Of a stretch of 44,715 nt of DNA, positions 16,964 through 26,193 are shown one piece after another. The notes below the pieces were generated by a model, which ran no database searches, was not told the origin of the DNA, and saw only the letters and a program-made list of their open reading frames with translations. Origin of the DNA: Novacetimonas maltaceti. Its GTDB lineage: Bacteria; Pseudomonadota; Alphaproteobacteria; Acetobacterales; Acetobacteraceae. Both the position numbers and the translations under genes were made by a program. Each line of letters starts with the position of its first letter. Position 1 is the first letter of the stretch. The stretch lies in contig NZ_POTC01000026.1 of NCBI RefSeq assembly GCF_002906255.1, positions 1 to 44,715 of the forward strand. The letters are read 5' to 3'.

Positions 16964-19900
16964 ATGCATCTCCTGGCGCGTGAGGTCCGCAGCCTTGACG
17001 AGGACGCAGTGGCCGAAGATCTCGGCCATGCGCCCGCCGACATCGTGTTCCTGTCATTTTCCGACAGCGACCTGCTCTCCCTGCGCGCGGCGGTCGATGC
17101 CGGGGCGGCGGGCGACGCCACGGTGCGCATCACCTGCCTGTCGCGCCTGCTCCATCCCATGTCCATCGACCTGTACGTGGCCGATACCCTCATGCACTCG
17201 CGCTGTATCGTGGTGCGGTTGCTGGGCGGGATGGAATACTGGCGCTACGGGGTGGAGGAACTGTCGCGCGCCTGCCGCGACGCTTCCATCCCGCTGGCGC
17301 TGGTGGCGGGCGATGCACGCCCCGACCCGCGCCTTGCCGCGCTGTCGACCATCCCCGCCACGGCACTGGACCACCTCGATGCGCTGCTGCGCGCGGGCGG
17401 GCCACGCAACATGGCCGCCGCCGTGCGCCTGATGGCCGGACTCGCGCGGCAGGACGATGGAGGGGAGGACGCGGATACGGGGACAGACACGCCCCCACCC
17501 GAAACCCTGCCCCCCGCAGGCCTGCTGCGCGCCGCCGACCCGGCGCTGCCGCTGCGCGCAGGCGTCGTGTTCTATCGCAGCCACCTGCTGGCGGGTGACA
17601 TCGCCCCCATCCTTGCCCTGTCGGACACGCTGGCGCGCCACGGGATCGGGGCGGACCTGTTTTATGTCGCCTCGCTCAAGGACCAGACATGTGCCGCGAT
17701 GGTGCGCGACTGGCTGACGGATACGCCGCCCGATGTCATCGTCAACGTGACCTTCTTTTCCGCGCGGGGGGAGGCAACGGACATCTCCGCCCTCGATACC
17801 GCCGACGTACCGGTGATCCAGGCACTGCAGCCCGGCGTGACGCAGGCGGCATGGCGCGACAGCACGCGCGGCCTGTCGCAGGCCGACCTTGCGATGCAGG
17901 TGGTGCTGCCCGAACTGGACGGGCGGCTGCCCGGTGCGCCGATCTCCTTCAAGGAAGAAACGGCCCCCGGCCTGCCCGCGCGCCATGTCCCCTATCCCCC
18001 CGGCCTGGAAACCGTCGCCGCCCGTGCCGAAGGCTGGGCGCGGCTGGCCCACCTGTCGCCCGCCGCGCGGCGGGTGGCGATCGTGCTGTCGGATTATCCC
18101 GGCGCGCAGCGTGACGGCGCTGGCGACGGGCAGGCGGGCCATGCCGTGGGACTGGACAGCTTCGCCAGCCTGTCGGCCATCCTGACGCTGCTGCGCGCGG
18201 AAGGATATGACACGGGTCACGACACCCTGCCCGACAGCGCGACACTGGCGCACCTGCTGGCGCGCGCACCGGCCACGCCGTTCATGACGCTGGCGCGGTA
18301 TGAGGCGCTGCTCGCCACCCTCCCGCGCGAAGCACGCGACGCCCTGTCCGCATGCTGGCGCACGCCTGCCGAGGATCCGTCGGTGGTGGACGGGGCATTG
18401 TGCCTGCGTCACCTGACGCTGGGCCATGTCACGATGGCGCTGCAGCCTGACCGCGGGTCGAAGCTGGACCGCAAAAGCGGGTACCACGACCCCGACACGC
18501 CGCCGCGCCATGCCTATGTCGCGTTCTACCTGTGGCTGCGCCATGGGGTGCGGGCCGACGCGATGGTCCATCTGGGCACGCATGGCACGCTGGAATGGCT
18601 GCCGGGCAAGGCCGCCGCACCCTCGGCGCAGTGCTGGCCCACGCTTCTGGCGGGGGGGATGCCGGTCCTTTATCCCTTCATCGTCAACAACCCCGGCGAG
18701 GCCGCGACCGCGCGGCGGCGGCTGGGTGCCGTGACCATCGGCCACATGACGCCCCCGGTCATGGCGGCGGGCCATGGCGATGGGCGCACCGCCGAACTGG
18801 AACGGCTGATCGACGAATATGCCGCCGCCGACGGACTGGACCGCAGGCGCGGCGCGATCCTGCGCGGGGAAATCCTGCAACGCGCGGGCGATCTCGGCCT
18901 GCTCGACGAAAGCGGCCAGCGCCCGGACGAGGATGAGGACGAGGCGCTGGCCCGGCTGGACGCCTATCTGTGCGACGTGAAGGACCTGCAGATCCGCGAC
19001 GGGCTGCATGTCTTCGGCCGCCCGCCGCCCCATGCCCATGCACTCGCGCAGACCATCGCACGGGCCTGCGGGGCGGACACGCCACCCGACATCGCGACAC
19101 GGCTGCACGACTGCGGCGCGGCAGAGGCACGCGGCCTGCTGCGTGGTCTGGACGGGCACATGGTCCCGCCCGGCCCGTCGGGCGCGCCCACGCGCGGACG
19201 CGCCGACGTGCTGCCCACGGGGCGCAACCTGTTTTCCATGGACCCGCGCGCCATTCCCACCCGCTCCGCCGTGGTGCTGGCGCAGCGCGCCGCCGACCTG
19301 CTGCTGGAGGGGCACCTGCAGGACGAGGGCGACCACCTGTCCTCCATCGTCATCGACCTGTGGGGATCATCGAGCCTGCGCACGGGCGGCGAGGACCTGG
19401 CCCTTGCGCTGCTGCTGATGGGCACGCGCCCGGTGTGGGACAGCGGGTCGGGCCGCGTGCGCGGGATCGAGGTCATTCCCATGGCGGTGCTCGACCGGCC
19501 GCGCGTGGATGTGACGCTGCGGATTTCGGGCCTGTTCCGCGATGCGTTCGCAGGGCAGATCGCCCTGTTCGAGCAGGCGGTGCAGGCCATTGCCGAACGC
19601 GACGAGGACCCGGCCCTCAACCCGCTGGCCCACGGCGTGCGCGGCCTGACGGGGGCGGCACGGCTGCGGGCGACGGCGCGCATCTTCGGCGCGGCGCCGG
19701 GCTGTTACGGCACCGGGATGGAGGAGATGCTGGCGCGCGACGGCTGGGACGGGCGTGACGACCTTGGCCGCGCATGGCTGGCGGGATCGGCATGGACCTA
19801 TGGCGGCGCGCGGGAAGGCACGCGCGACGATGACGCCCTGCAACGCCGCATCCGGGCCGCCGACGTCATGCTGCATGTGCAGGACCATGCGGAGATCGAC

Positions 19901-20362
19901 ATCCTCGAAAGCACGGACATCGCGGCGCATGCGGGGGGGATGGCCGCCGCCGCCGCGTCCCTTGGCCGGACGCCGCGCATTTTGCATGGCGATACGTCAC
20001 GGCCCGAAACCCCGCGCCTGCGCGCCACGGCGCAGGAGGTCGCGCGCGTCGTGCGCGGCCGCCTGACCAATCCGGCGTGGCTTGCGGGGATGCGCCGCCA
20101 TGGCTATCGCGGGGCTGCGGAAATCGCGCGCGGGGTTGCGGCCCTGCATGCCTTCGCCGCCACCGTGCCCGCGCGTTTCGACCGGCAGTTCGACCTTGTT
20201 TTCGCCGCCATCGTCAATGATGCGGACATGGACCGCTTCCTCGCCACCGCCAACCCCGACGCCCACGCGGCCATCCGCCACCGCATGGCGCAGGCGCAGC
20301 GGCAGGACCTGTGGCGGCCGCATTCCAACAGCGCGGCGATGCTGCTGGACCCCGACGCATGA
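16964..20362 (+). CDS. cobN: Cobaltochelatase subunit CobN
   Basis: CobN is the large substrate-binding subunit of the ATP-dependent chelatase that inserts Co2+ into hydrogenobyrinic acid a,c-diamide. The 1132-residue protein is within the family range, if a little short. Recognisable parts are the N-terminal FLSFSDSDLLSL, LGGMEYWRYGVEELSR, the mid-region GTPASP-like VNVTFFSARG and ALQPGV, and the CobN/BchH hallmark HLGTHGTLEWLPGK (about residues 535-548). Later motifs are PTGRNLFSMDPRAIPT and LWGSSSLRTGGEDLALAL. The partner subunits CobS and CobT are not in the window. Its stop overlaps the cobG start (ATGA), so translation is coupled. Confidence 0.97.
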   Translation: MHLLAREVRSLDEDAVAEDLGHAPADIVFLSFSDSDLLSLRAAVDAGAAGDATVRITCLSRLLHPMSIDLYVADTLMHSRCIVVRLLGGMEYWRYGVEELSRACRDASIPLALVAGDARPDPRLAALSTIPATALDHLDALLRAGGPRNMAAAVRLMAGLARQDDGGEDADTGTDTPPPETLPPAGLLRAADPALPLRAGVVFYRSHLLAGDIAPILALSDTLARHGIGADLFYVASLKDQTCAAMVRDWLTDTPPDVIVNVTFFSARGEATDISALDTADVPVIQALQPGVTQAAWRDSTRGLSQADLAMQVVLPELDGRLPGAPISFKEETAPGLPARHVPYPPGLETVAARAEGWARLAHLSPAARRVAIVLSDYPGAQRDGAGDGQAGHAVGLDSFASLSAILTLLRAEGYDTGHDTLPDSATLAHLLARAPATPFMTLARYEALLATLPREARDALSACWRTPAEDPSVVDGALCLRHLTLGHVTMALQPDRGSKLDRKSGYHDPDTPPRHAYVAFYLWLRHGVRADAMVHLGTHGTLEWLPGKAAAPSAQCWPTLLAGGMPVLYPFIVNNPGEAATARRRLGAVTIGHMTPPVMAAGHGDGRTAELERLIDEYAAADGLDRRRGAILRGEILQRAGDLGLLDESGQRPDEDEDEALARLDAYLCDVKDLQIRDGLHVFGRPPPHAHALAQTIARACGADTPPDIATRLHDCGAAEARGLLRGLDGHMVPPGPSGAPTRGRADVLPTGRNLFSMDPRAIPTRSAVVLAQRAADLLLEGHLQDEGDHLSSIVIDLWGSSSLRTGGEDLALALLLMGTRPVWDSGSGRVRGIEVIPMAVLDRPRVDVTLRISGLFRDAFAGQIALFEQAVQAIAERDEDPALNPLAHGVRGLTGAARLRATARIFGAAPGCYGTGMEEMLARDGWDGRDDLGRAWLAGSAWTYGGAREGTRDDDALQRRIRAADVMLHVQDHAEIDILESTDIAAHAGGMAAAAASLGRTPRILHGDTSRPETPRLRATAQEVARVVRGRLTNPAWLAGMRRHGYRGAAEIARGVAALHAFAATVPARFDRQFDLVFAAIVNDADMDRFLATANPDAHAAIRHRMAQAQRQDLWRPHSNSAAMLLDPDA

Positions 20363-21588
20363 GTGCCCCCCCCACCGTGCGCGGGTGGTGCCCCGGCCTG
20401 CACACCCCGATGGAGGCCGCCGATGGCTGGCTGGTGCGCGTGCGCCCGCCGCTGGGACAACTGACGGCGGCGCAGGCCGAGGCCATCGCCCATGCCACGA
20501 CGCGCCTTGGCAACGGGCGCATCGAACTGACCAGCAGGGGCAACCTGCAACTGCGCGGTTTCTCGCCCGAGACCGCGCAGCAATTCGCGTGCGGACTGCG
20601 GGACTGCGGACTGGGGGGGGAGGACGCGTCCGAACGGCGGCGCGCGGTGCTGCTGTCGCCACTGGCGGGGCTGGACCCGGCATGCGATCCCCATACCCTG
20701 TCCATTGCCCGTGCGCTCGATGCGCATCTGGCGGCGGCGGCCCACCTGTCGGCCCTGCCCGCGAAATTCGTCATGGGGGTAGATGGCGGCGGATACGTGC
20801 CCGCAGGCGCGATCCGCGCCGACATCACCGCATGCGCCAAGGACGGCCACTGGCATGTCACCTGCGGCAATGCCCGGAGCGCCTGCGCGCCTGATGCCGT
20901 CCCCGGCCTGATGGTCCGCCTGGCCGAAGCCTTCGTGCGCATTGGCGGGACCATCCGCCCGCTGCGCCGGCGCGACATCGGCATGGCCCTGTTCGCGCAG
21001 GCCGGCATCCCCGCCGAACCCCATGATGATGCTCCCGCCCCGACCTTCCCGGCACTGGTCGGCGCGCTGCCGGGGGGATGTTACGGGGTGACGCCGCCGC
21101 TGGGCCGGATGGGTGCGCATGACCTGTCGCACCTGGCGCGCCGGTGCGCCACCGATGGCGCGGGCATCATGCGGATGGGGCCGGGACGCGCCATCGTGCT
21201 GCCGGGACTGGCTGGCGCGCCGGATATCGCCGGGTTCGTGACGGACCCACATGACCCGCGCCTGCGCATCGTCGCGTGCATCGGGCGGCAGGGTTGCGCC
21301 TGTACGGTGGCTGATGTCGGCGCGGATGCACTGGCGCTGGCCTCGGACGTGCCTTGGGGCATGCGGCTGCATGTGTCCGGATGCCCCAAGGGATGCGCGA
21401 ATCCCGGGCGCTGCGACATCACGCTGGTGGCGGACGGGACGGGCTACGGCCTGTGCCGCGATGCCCGCGCCGCCGACGCACCGCTCCTGCGGGGGCTGGA
21501 CGTGGCGCAGGTACGCACCCTCTTGCATGAAGGGCGCGCCTCGGCCGATACACCACAACACCAGAACGGGGAGAAGACACCGGCATGA
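20359..21588 (+). CDS. cobG: Precorrin-3B synthase CobG
   Basis: CobG uses O2 to turn precorrin-3A into precorrin-3B, the step that prepares ring contraction in the aerobic pathway. The 409-residue protein has the sulphite/nitrite-reductase-like ferredoxin half-domain opening (RVRPPLGQLTAAQAEAIA), the ELTSRGNLQLRGF segment, and the [4Fe-4S] cysteines in CIGRQGCACTVADV (about 306-319) and SGCPKGCANPG (about 340-350). The start codon at 20359 sits in the ATGA overlap with cobN; an in-frame upstream start exists but the overlap favours this one. Its presence shows oxygen-dependent synthesis. Confidence 0.95.
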   Translation: MSAPPTVRGWCPGLHTPMEAADGWLVRVRPPLGQLTAAQAEAIAHATTRLGNGRIELTSRGNLQLRGFSPETAQQFACGLRDCGLGGEDASERRRAVLLSPLAGLDPACDPHTLSIARALDAHLAAAAHLSALPAKFVMGVDGGGYVPAGAIRADITACAKDGHWHVTCGNARSACAPDAVPGLMVRLAEAFVRIGGTIRPLRRRDIGMALFAQAGIPAEPHDDAPAPTFPALVGALPGGCYGVTPPLGRMGAHDLSHLARRCATDGAGIMRMGPGRAIVLPGLAGAPDIAGFVTDPHDPRLRIVACIGRQGCACTVADVGADALALASDVPWGMRLHVSGCPKGCANPGRCDITLVADGTGYGLCRDARAADAPLLRGLDVAQVRTLLHEGRASADTPQHQNGEKTPA

Positions 21589-22226
21589 CCGGCACCACGC
21601 GGTCTTACGACTACATCCATGACGGGGCGGCGATCTATGCCCGTTCCTTCGCCACCATCCGCACCGAGGCCGACCTGAGCGGTTTCACCCCGGACGAGGC
21701 CCGCGTGGCGGTCCGCATCATCCATGCCTGCGGCATGGTGGACGTCGCACGCGAAATCCGCATGTCGCCCGATTTCACCGCCGCGGCACAGGGCGCGCTG
21801 CGGGCGGGGCGGCCCATCCTGTGCGATGCGGAAATGGTGGCCCGTGGCGTGACCCGCACCCGCCTGCCCGCCGACAACGCCGTCATCTGCACCCTGCGCG
21901 ACCCGCGCACGCCCGAAATCGCACGACAGATCGGCAATACGCGCTCCGCCGCCGCACTGGACCTGTGGGGCGATGACATGGCGGGCGCGGTGGTGGCCAT
22001 CGGCAACGCGCCGACCGCGCTGTTCCACCTGCTGGAACTGATCGCGGCAGGCGCGCCGCGCCCGGCGGCCGTCATCGGCATGCCGGTCGGTTTCGTCGGC
22101 GCCGCCGAATCGAAGGAAGCGCTGGCCGAATTCGGGGACCTGCCCTTCATCATCGTGCGCGGGCGCCTTGGTGGCAGCGCGATGGCGGCGGCCACCGTCA
22201 ACGCCCTTGCGTGCGAGGCGGAATGA
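21585..22226 (+). CDS. cobH: Precorrin-8X methylmutase CobH
   Basis: The enzyme moves the C11 methyl group to C12, turning precorrin-8X into hydrogenobyrinic acid. The 213-residue protein is of typical length. Motifs are AAIYARSFATIR, the catalytic histidine His47 in VRIIHACGMVD, GRPILCDAEMVARGVTR, AIGNAPTALFHLLEL and GMPVGFVGAAESKEAL. Both ends overlap neighbours by ATGA (cobG and cobI), a mark of one tightly coupled operon. Confidence 0.97.
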   Translation: MTGTTRSYDYIHDGAAIYARSFATIRTEADLSGFTPDEARVAVRIIHACGMVDVAREIRMSPDFTAAAQGALRAGRPILCDAEMVARGVTRTRLPADNAVICTLRDPRTPEIARQIGNTRSAAALDLWGDDMAGAVVAIGNAPTALFHLLELIAAGAPRPAAVIGMPVGFVGAAESKEALAEFGDLPFIIVRGRLGGSAMAAATVNALACEAE

Positions 22227-22960
22227 GCACCGCCCCCGCACGCGGCTGCCTGTCCATTGTCGGCATGGGGCCGGGGGATCCGGAACTCCTGACGCTCAAG
22301 GCCGCGCGGATCCTGCGCGAAAGCCCGGTCGCGGCATGGTTCGCCCGCCACGACCGCACCGGCCATGCGCGCGAGATCGCGGGCGACCTGCTGTCGGCGG
22401 ATGTCATCGCGCTGCGCTTCGCCTATCCCTTCACCGTGGAAATCCCCGTCAGCGACCCGCGCTATCCGGCACGGATGGCCGAATTCTATGACCGCTGCGC
22501 CGAAGACATCGCGGCCCACCTCGACGCCGGGCGCAATGTGGCGCTGCTGTGCGAGGGGGACCCGTTCCTGTTCGGCTCGGCCATGTATGTGTTCGACCGC
22601 CTGCATGGACGCTTTCGCTGCGACATCGTGCCGGGGATCACCGGCATGGCCGGATGCTGGTCGCAGGCGCAGGTGCCGATGGTCCATGGTGATGACGTGC
22701 TGTGCGTCATTCCCGCCACGCTGGACGAAGACAGCCTGTGTGGGTGGCTGGAGCGCGCGAACGCCGCCGTCATCATGAAGCTGGGCCGCAACATGGCCAA
22801 GGTGCGCGACGCCCTGCGCCGCACCGGGCGCGACGGGCGGGCGGTCTATGTCGAACGCGCCACACAGGCGCAGCAGCGCTGCATGCCACTGGCGGATGCG
22901 GGGGAACGCGCGCCGTATTTTTCCATCATCCTCGTGCCCGGACGCACGGGTGTAAGATGA
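22223..22960 (+). CDS. cobI: Precorrin-2 C20-methyltransferase CobI
   Basis: CobI methylates precorrin-2 at C20 with SAM to give precorrin-3A. The 245-residue protein has the tetrapyrrole methylase N-terminal loop IVGMGPGDPELLTLKAARIL, the C20-specific FAYPFTVEIPVSDPRY stretch, the central LLCEGDPFLFGSAMYVFDRL motif and VPGITGMAGC. The start overlaps the cobH stop by ATGA, which rules out the slightly longer frame. cobJ follows after 12 bases. Confidence 0.96.
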   Translation: MSTAPARGCLSIVGMGPGDPELLTLKAARILRESPVAAWFARHDRTGHAREIAGDLLSADVIALRFAYPFTVEIPVSDPRYPARMAEFYDRCAEDIAAHLDAGRNVALLCEGDPFLFGSAMYVFDRLHGRFRCDIVPGITGMAGCWSQAQVPMVHGDDVLCVIPATLDEDSLCGWLERANAAVIMKLGRNMAKVRDALRRTGRDGRAVYVERATQAQQRCMPLADAGERAPYFSIILVPGRTGVR

Positions 22961-22972
22961 CACTGGCATAAG

Positions 22973-23764
22973 ATGACACAGACCATCCCCCCTTCCCCGC
23001 CCTGCCTGTTCATTGTCGGCCTTGGCCCCGGCGCGCCGGATCAGGTGACGCCACAGGCGCGCGCCGCACTGGCGCAGGCGACGGACCTGATCGGCTATGG
23101 CCCCTATGTCGCGCGCGCGGTGGCGGGGCCGGACGTGGTGCGCCACGCCACCGACAACCGTGTCGAGCTTGAGCGCGCGCGCCATGCGCTGGAACTGGCG
23201 CTGGCGGGACGGCGGGTGGTGGTCGTCTCCGGCGGGGATGCGGGCGTGTTCGGCATGGCCAGCGCCGTGTTCGAGGCCATCGACCACGGCCCCGAGGCGT
23301 GGCGCGACATCGACGTGCAGGTCATCCCCGGCGTGTCCGCCGTCCTTGCCGCCGCCGCCCGCCTTGGCGCGCCGCTGGGCGGGGATTTCTGCGTCATGTC
23401 GCTTTCGGACAACCTCAAGCCGCGCGCGGTGGTGCATGAACGCCTGCGCGCCGCGGCACAGGCGGGATTCGTCATCGCGCTGTACAACCCGCGCTCGAAG
23501 GCGCGTCCCGGCCAACTGGCCGAGGCGTTCGAGGTGCTGCGCGCCGTGCTGCCCGGCACGGTGCCGGTCGCCTTCGCCCGCGCCATCGGCCGCCCCGACG
23601 AACGCGTCATCCTGCACGACCTCGCCCATGCCGACCCCGAGCAGGTGGACATGAGCACGCTGGTCCTGATCGGCTGCGAACGCACCCACCTGATCCCCCG
23701 CCCGCAGGGGCAGCCGTGGCTCTATACGTCCCGCAGGGTCGATCTTCCGGTCGATCCGGCATGA
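22973..23764 (+). CDS. cobJ: Precorrin-3B C17-methyltransferase CobJ
   Basis: CobJ methylates C17 and contracts the ring to give precorrin-4. The 263-residue protein shows the SAM-binding GLGPGAPDQVTPQARAAL, the CobJ-typical DLIGYGPYVARA, VVSGGDAGVFGMASAVFEA, VIPGVSAVLAAAARLGAPLG and HDFCVMSLSD-like DFCVMSLSDNL, and a late ALYNPRSKARP. It follows cobI on the same strand. Its 3' end overlaps the 3' end of the opposing cobK by 43 bases, an uncommon arrangement in which both reading frames share DNA. Confidence 0.96.
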   Translation: MTQTIPPSPPCLFIVGLGPGAPDQVTPQARAALAQATDLIGYGPYVARAVAGPDVVRHATDNRVELERARHALELALAGRRVVVVSGGDAGVFGMASAVFEAIDHGPEAWRDIDVQVIPGVSAVLAAAARLGAPLGGDFCVMSLSDNLKPRAVVHERLRAAAQAGFVIALYNPRSKARPGQLAEAFEVLRAVLPGTVPVAFARAIGRPDERVILHDLAHADPEQVDMSTLVLIGCERTHLIPRPQGQPWLYTSRRVDLPVDPA

Positions 23765-24513
23765 TCGACGGCCCGCGATCGCAGCCATGCCATGGCGTGG
23801 TCCACATCCCCCACCACGGTCGCGGGGGGCAGGACGGGCCGTTCCACCATGATGACCGCGATCCCCAGCGCACGCGCGGCCTCAAGCTTCGCCGCGGTGG
23901 CCGCGCCACCGGAATTCTTCGTCACGACCAGGTCGATCCCCTCGTGCCGCAGCAGGGCTTCCTCCCCCGCCACGTCGAACGGGCCGCGCGCCTGGATCGT
24001 GCGTGCGCCGGCAGGCAGCAGGGCCGGGTCCGGGGCATCGACGCTGCGCACCAGCCACGCATGACCGCACGTGCCGAGGTCACGAAACGCCAGCAGGTCC
24101 TTGCGCCCGATCGTCAGCAGGATACGGCGCGGCGCGGGGCCGATGGCGCGCGCGGCCGCCGCCATGTCAGCCACCATGGTCCAGCGGTCACCCGGTCCCG
24201 CACTCCAGGCCGGGCGCTGCACGCGCGCCAGCGCGACGCCGGTGCGCGCGCAGGCCGCAACCGCATTGGCGCTGATCCGCGCCGCGAAAGGATGCGTTGC
24301 ATCAATGACAGCCTCCACCTGATTGTGCGACAGCCACCGCGCAAGCCCTTCCACCCCGCCAAAACCGCCGATTCGCACCTCCATCCGTGGCAGGACGGGC
24401 GCGCGTGTCACCCCGGCAAGGGAGAGCGTCGCCACGAAACCGGTGCCCGGTGCCTCGAGCCTGCGACACAGCAGCCGTGCCTCCGTCGTGCCGCCCAGAA
24501 CCAGTACCCGCAT
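23722..24513 (-). CDS. cobK: Precorrin-6A reductase CobK
   Basis: CobK reduces precorrin-6A to dihydro-precorrin-6 with NADPH. The 263-residue protein starts with the Rossmann strand and loop VLVLGGTTEARLLCRRL. It shows VEAVIDATHPFAARISANA, RILLTIGRKDLLAFRDL and the family-typical VVTKNSGGAATAAKLEAARA followed by IAVIMVERP. Upstream of the ATG is a GGGGTGG run. The gene is inverted inside the plus-strand operon, convergent with cobJ (43-base overlap) and divergent from cobL with only 25 bases between starts. It therefore needs its own promoter, which must lie within cobL. Confidence 0.95.
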   Translation of the reverse strand: MRVLVLGGTTEARLLCRRLEAPGTGFVATLSLAGVTRAPVLPRMEVRIGGFGGVEGLARWLSHNQVEAVIDATHPFAARISANAVAACARTGVALARVQRPAWSAGPGDRWTMVADMAAAARAIGPAPRRILLTIGRKDLLAFRDLGTCGHAWLVRSVDAPDPALLPAGARTIQARGPFDVAGEEALLRHEGIDLVVTKNSGGAATAAKLEAARALGIAVIMVERPVLPPATVVGDVDHAMAWLRSRAVDHAGSTGRSTLRDV

Positions 24514-24538
24514 CTTGCCACCCCCCAAGGAGACTGAA

Positions 24539-25783
24539 ATGACCCATCCCGCATGGCTGCATGTTATCGGCATTGGCGAAGATGGTGTCGAGGGCCTGTC
24601 GGAAGTGGCGCAGGCGCTGATTGCATCGGCCGAACTGGTGGCGGGGGGACGGCGGCACCTGCTGCTGGTCGAAGGGCTGATGCGCGGTGAACGCCTGATG
24701 TGGCCGACGCGCATCTCCGAAGGGATCGAACGCATGCTGCGCTGGCGCGGGCGGCGCGTGGTGGTGCTGGCGTCGGGCGACCCGTTCAGCTTCGGCATCG
24801 GCGTGACGCTGTGCCGGCACATACCGGTGCAGGAGATGACCTGCATCCCCTCCCCCTCCTCCATCGCGCTGGCCTGCGCGCGGACGGGATGGGCGCGGCA
24901 GGACACGACGGTGCTGTCGATCTGTGGCCGCCCGATGGAGGTGGTCGCCCCGGCGCTGCAGCCCGGCGCGCGCCTGATCGTGCTGTCGGCGGACGGGCGT
25001 TCGCCCGTGACGCTGGCGAAGTGGATGACGGCACGTGGCTTCGGCCCCTCCGTCATCCATGTGCTCGAGGCCCTTGGCGGCCCCTATGAACGCCACCTGC
25101 ACATGCGCGCGGACGCGCTGGCGGCCGGCACGGCGGAGACGATCAATCCGCTGAACCTGATGGGGATCGAGGTCGTGGCCGAACCCGGCGCGATGATCCT
25201 GCCGCTGTCGGCGGGGCTGCCGGACGACATGTTCGCCCATGACGGGCAGATCACCAAGCGCGAGATCCGCGCCGCCACCCTGTCCGCCCTTGCCCCGCGC
25301 CAGGGGGAGATGTTGTGGGATATCGGCGGTGGCGCGGGGTCGATCGCCATTGAATGGATGCTGCGCCATCCCGCCAACCGCGCCGTCACCATCGAACGCA
25401 ACCACGACCGCGCGGCGCGCATCGCGCGCAATGCCCTGACGCTGGGCACGCCCGCGCTGCGCATTGTCGAAGGCGACGCGCTGGAAACCCTTGCCGCCCT
25501 GCGCGACAGGAACACGCCGCCCCCCGATGCGGTCTTCGTGGGCGGCGGGATCGGCAGTCCCGGCCTGATGGAAGGGACATGGGACGTACTGCGCCCCGGC
25601 GGGCGACTGGTGGCCAATGCCGTCACCCTTGAGGGAGAGGTCGCGCTGCTGGCCGCGCATGCGCGCTGGGGCGGCAGCCTTTCGCGCATGCGCATCGAAC
25701 GGGTGGAGCGGATCGGCACGCAGTCCGCCTTCCGCCCGGCAATGACGGTCACCCAGTACGCGGCCACCCGTCCCGCCGCATGA
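24539..25783 (+). CDS. cobL: Precorrin-6Y C5,15-methyltransferase (decarboxylating) CobL
   Basis: CobL is a two-domain enzyme that methylates C5 and C15 and removes the C12 acetate carboxyl. In the 414 residues, the N-terminal CbiE-type domain (about 1-210) shows LHVIGIGEDGVEGLSEVAQA, LASGDPFSFGIGVTL and IPSPSSIALACARTGW. The C-terminal CbiT-type domain (about 230-405) shows GQITKREIRAATLSALAP and the class I SAM motif LWDIGGGAGSIAIEW. A clear AAGGAG lies seven bases before the start, which settles it against a longer frame running through the cobK start. The stop overlaps the next start by ATGA. Confidence 0.97.
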   Translation: MTHPAWLHVIGIGEDGVEGLSEVAQALIASAELVAGGRRHLLLVEGLMRGERLMWPTRISEGIERMLRWRGRRVVVLASGDPFSFGIGVTLCRHIPVQEMTCIPSPSSIALACARTGWARQDTTVLSICGRPMEVVAPALQPGARLIVLSADGRSPVTLAKWMTARGFGPSVIHVLEALGGPYERHLHMRADALAAGTAETINPLNLMGIEVVAEPGAMILPLSAGLPDDMFAHDGQITKREIRAATLSALAPRQGEMLWDIGGGAGSIAIEWMLRHPANRAVTIERNHDRAARIARNALTLGTPALRIVEGDALETLAALRDRNTPPPDAVFVGGGIGSPGLMEGTWDVLRPGGRLVANAVTLEGEVALLAAHARWGGSLSRMRIERVERIGTQSAFRPAMTVTQYAATRPAA

Positions 25784-26193
25784 ATGAGACCGCAATACCG
25801 GGGCCGGACACGGGGGGCCTGTGCGTGGCGGGCATCGGGTGTGGCAGCGCATGCGACACGGACGATATCCTCGCCGCGCTGCATGAGGCCAGCGGACGGG
25901 CGCACTGCCGGCCCGGACTGATCGCCATTCCCGATTTCCGCGCCGACTGCGCCGCCCTTCACGCGGCGGCACGTCAGGCGGGCCTGCCGCTGCGCGTCGT
26001 TTCCCACGCCGACCTGCTGGCGGCGCAACCGCGTTGCGCCACCCGCTCGGCACGGGCCATGGCGGCGCGCGGCGTGGATTCGGTTGCCGAAGGCTGCGCC
26101 CTTGTGGCGGCAGGAGACACGGCGCGCCTGCTCGTGGCGCGCATTGCCTACCGGCGCGTCACATGCGCCATTGCACGAACGGAGCACACATGA
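25780..26193 (+). CDS. cobE: CobE / CbiG C-terminal domain protein
   Basis: The 137-residue protein matches the CobE/CbiG_C fold: [21 protein letters not shown] at the N-terminus, a middle [27 protein letters not shown], and the late [14 protein letters not shown] with RRVTCAIAR. CobE is needed in the aerobic pathway and is thought to bind an intermediate, while CbiG opens the lactone in the anaerobic route. Only the C-terminal CbiG domain is present, so this is the aerobic CobE form. It overlaps both cobL and cobM by ATGA. Confidence 0.88.
   Translation: MNETAIPGPDTGGLCVAGIGCGSACDTDDILAALHEASGRAHCRPGLIAIPDFRADCAALHAAARQAGLPLRVVSHADLLAAQPRCATRSARAMAARGVDSVAEGCALVAAGDTARLLVARIAYRRVTCAIARTEHT

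Noticed and set aside
17054-19336. 760-codon open frame on the minus strand opposite cobN
   Set aside because: Antisense shadow of cobN with low-complexity Gln/Arg/Gly content and no recognisable domain.
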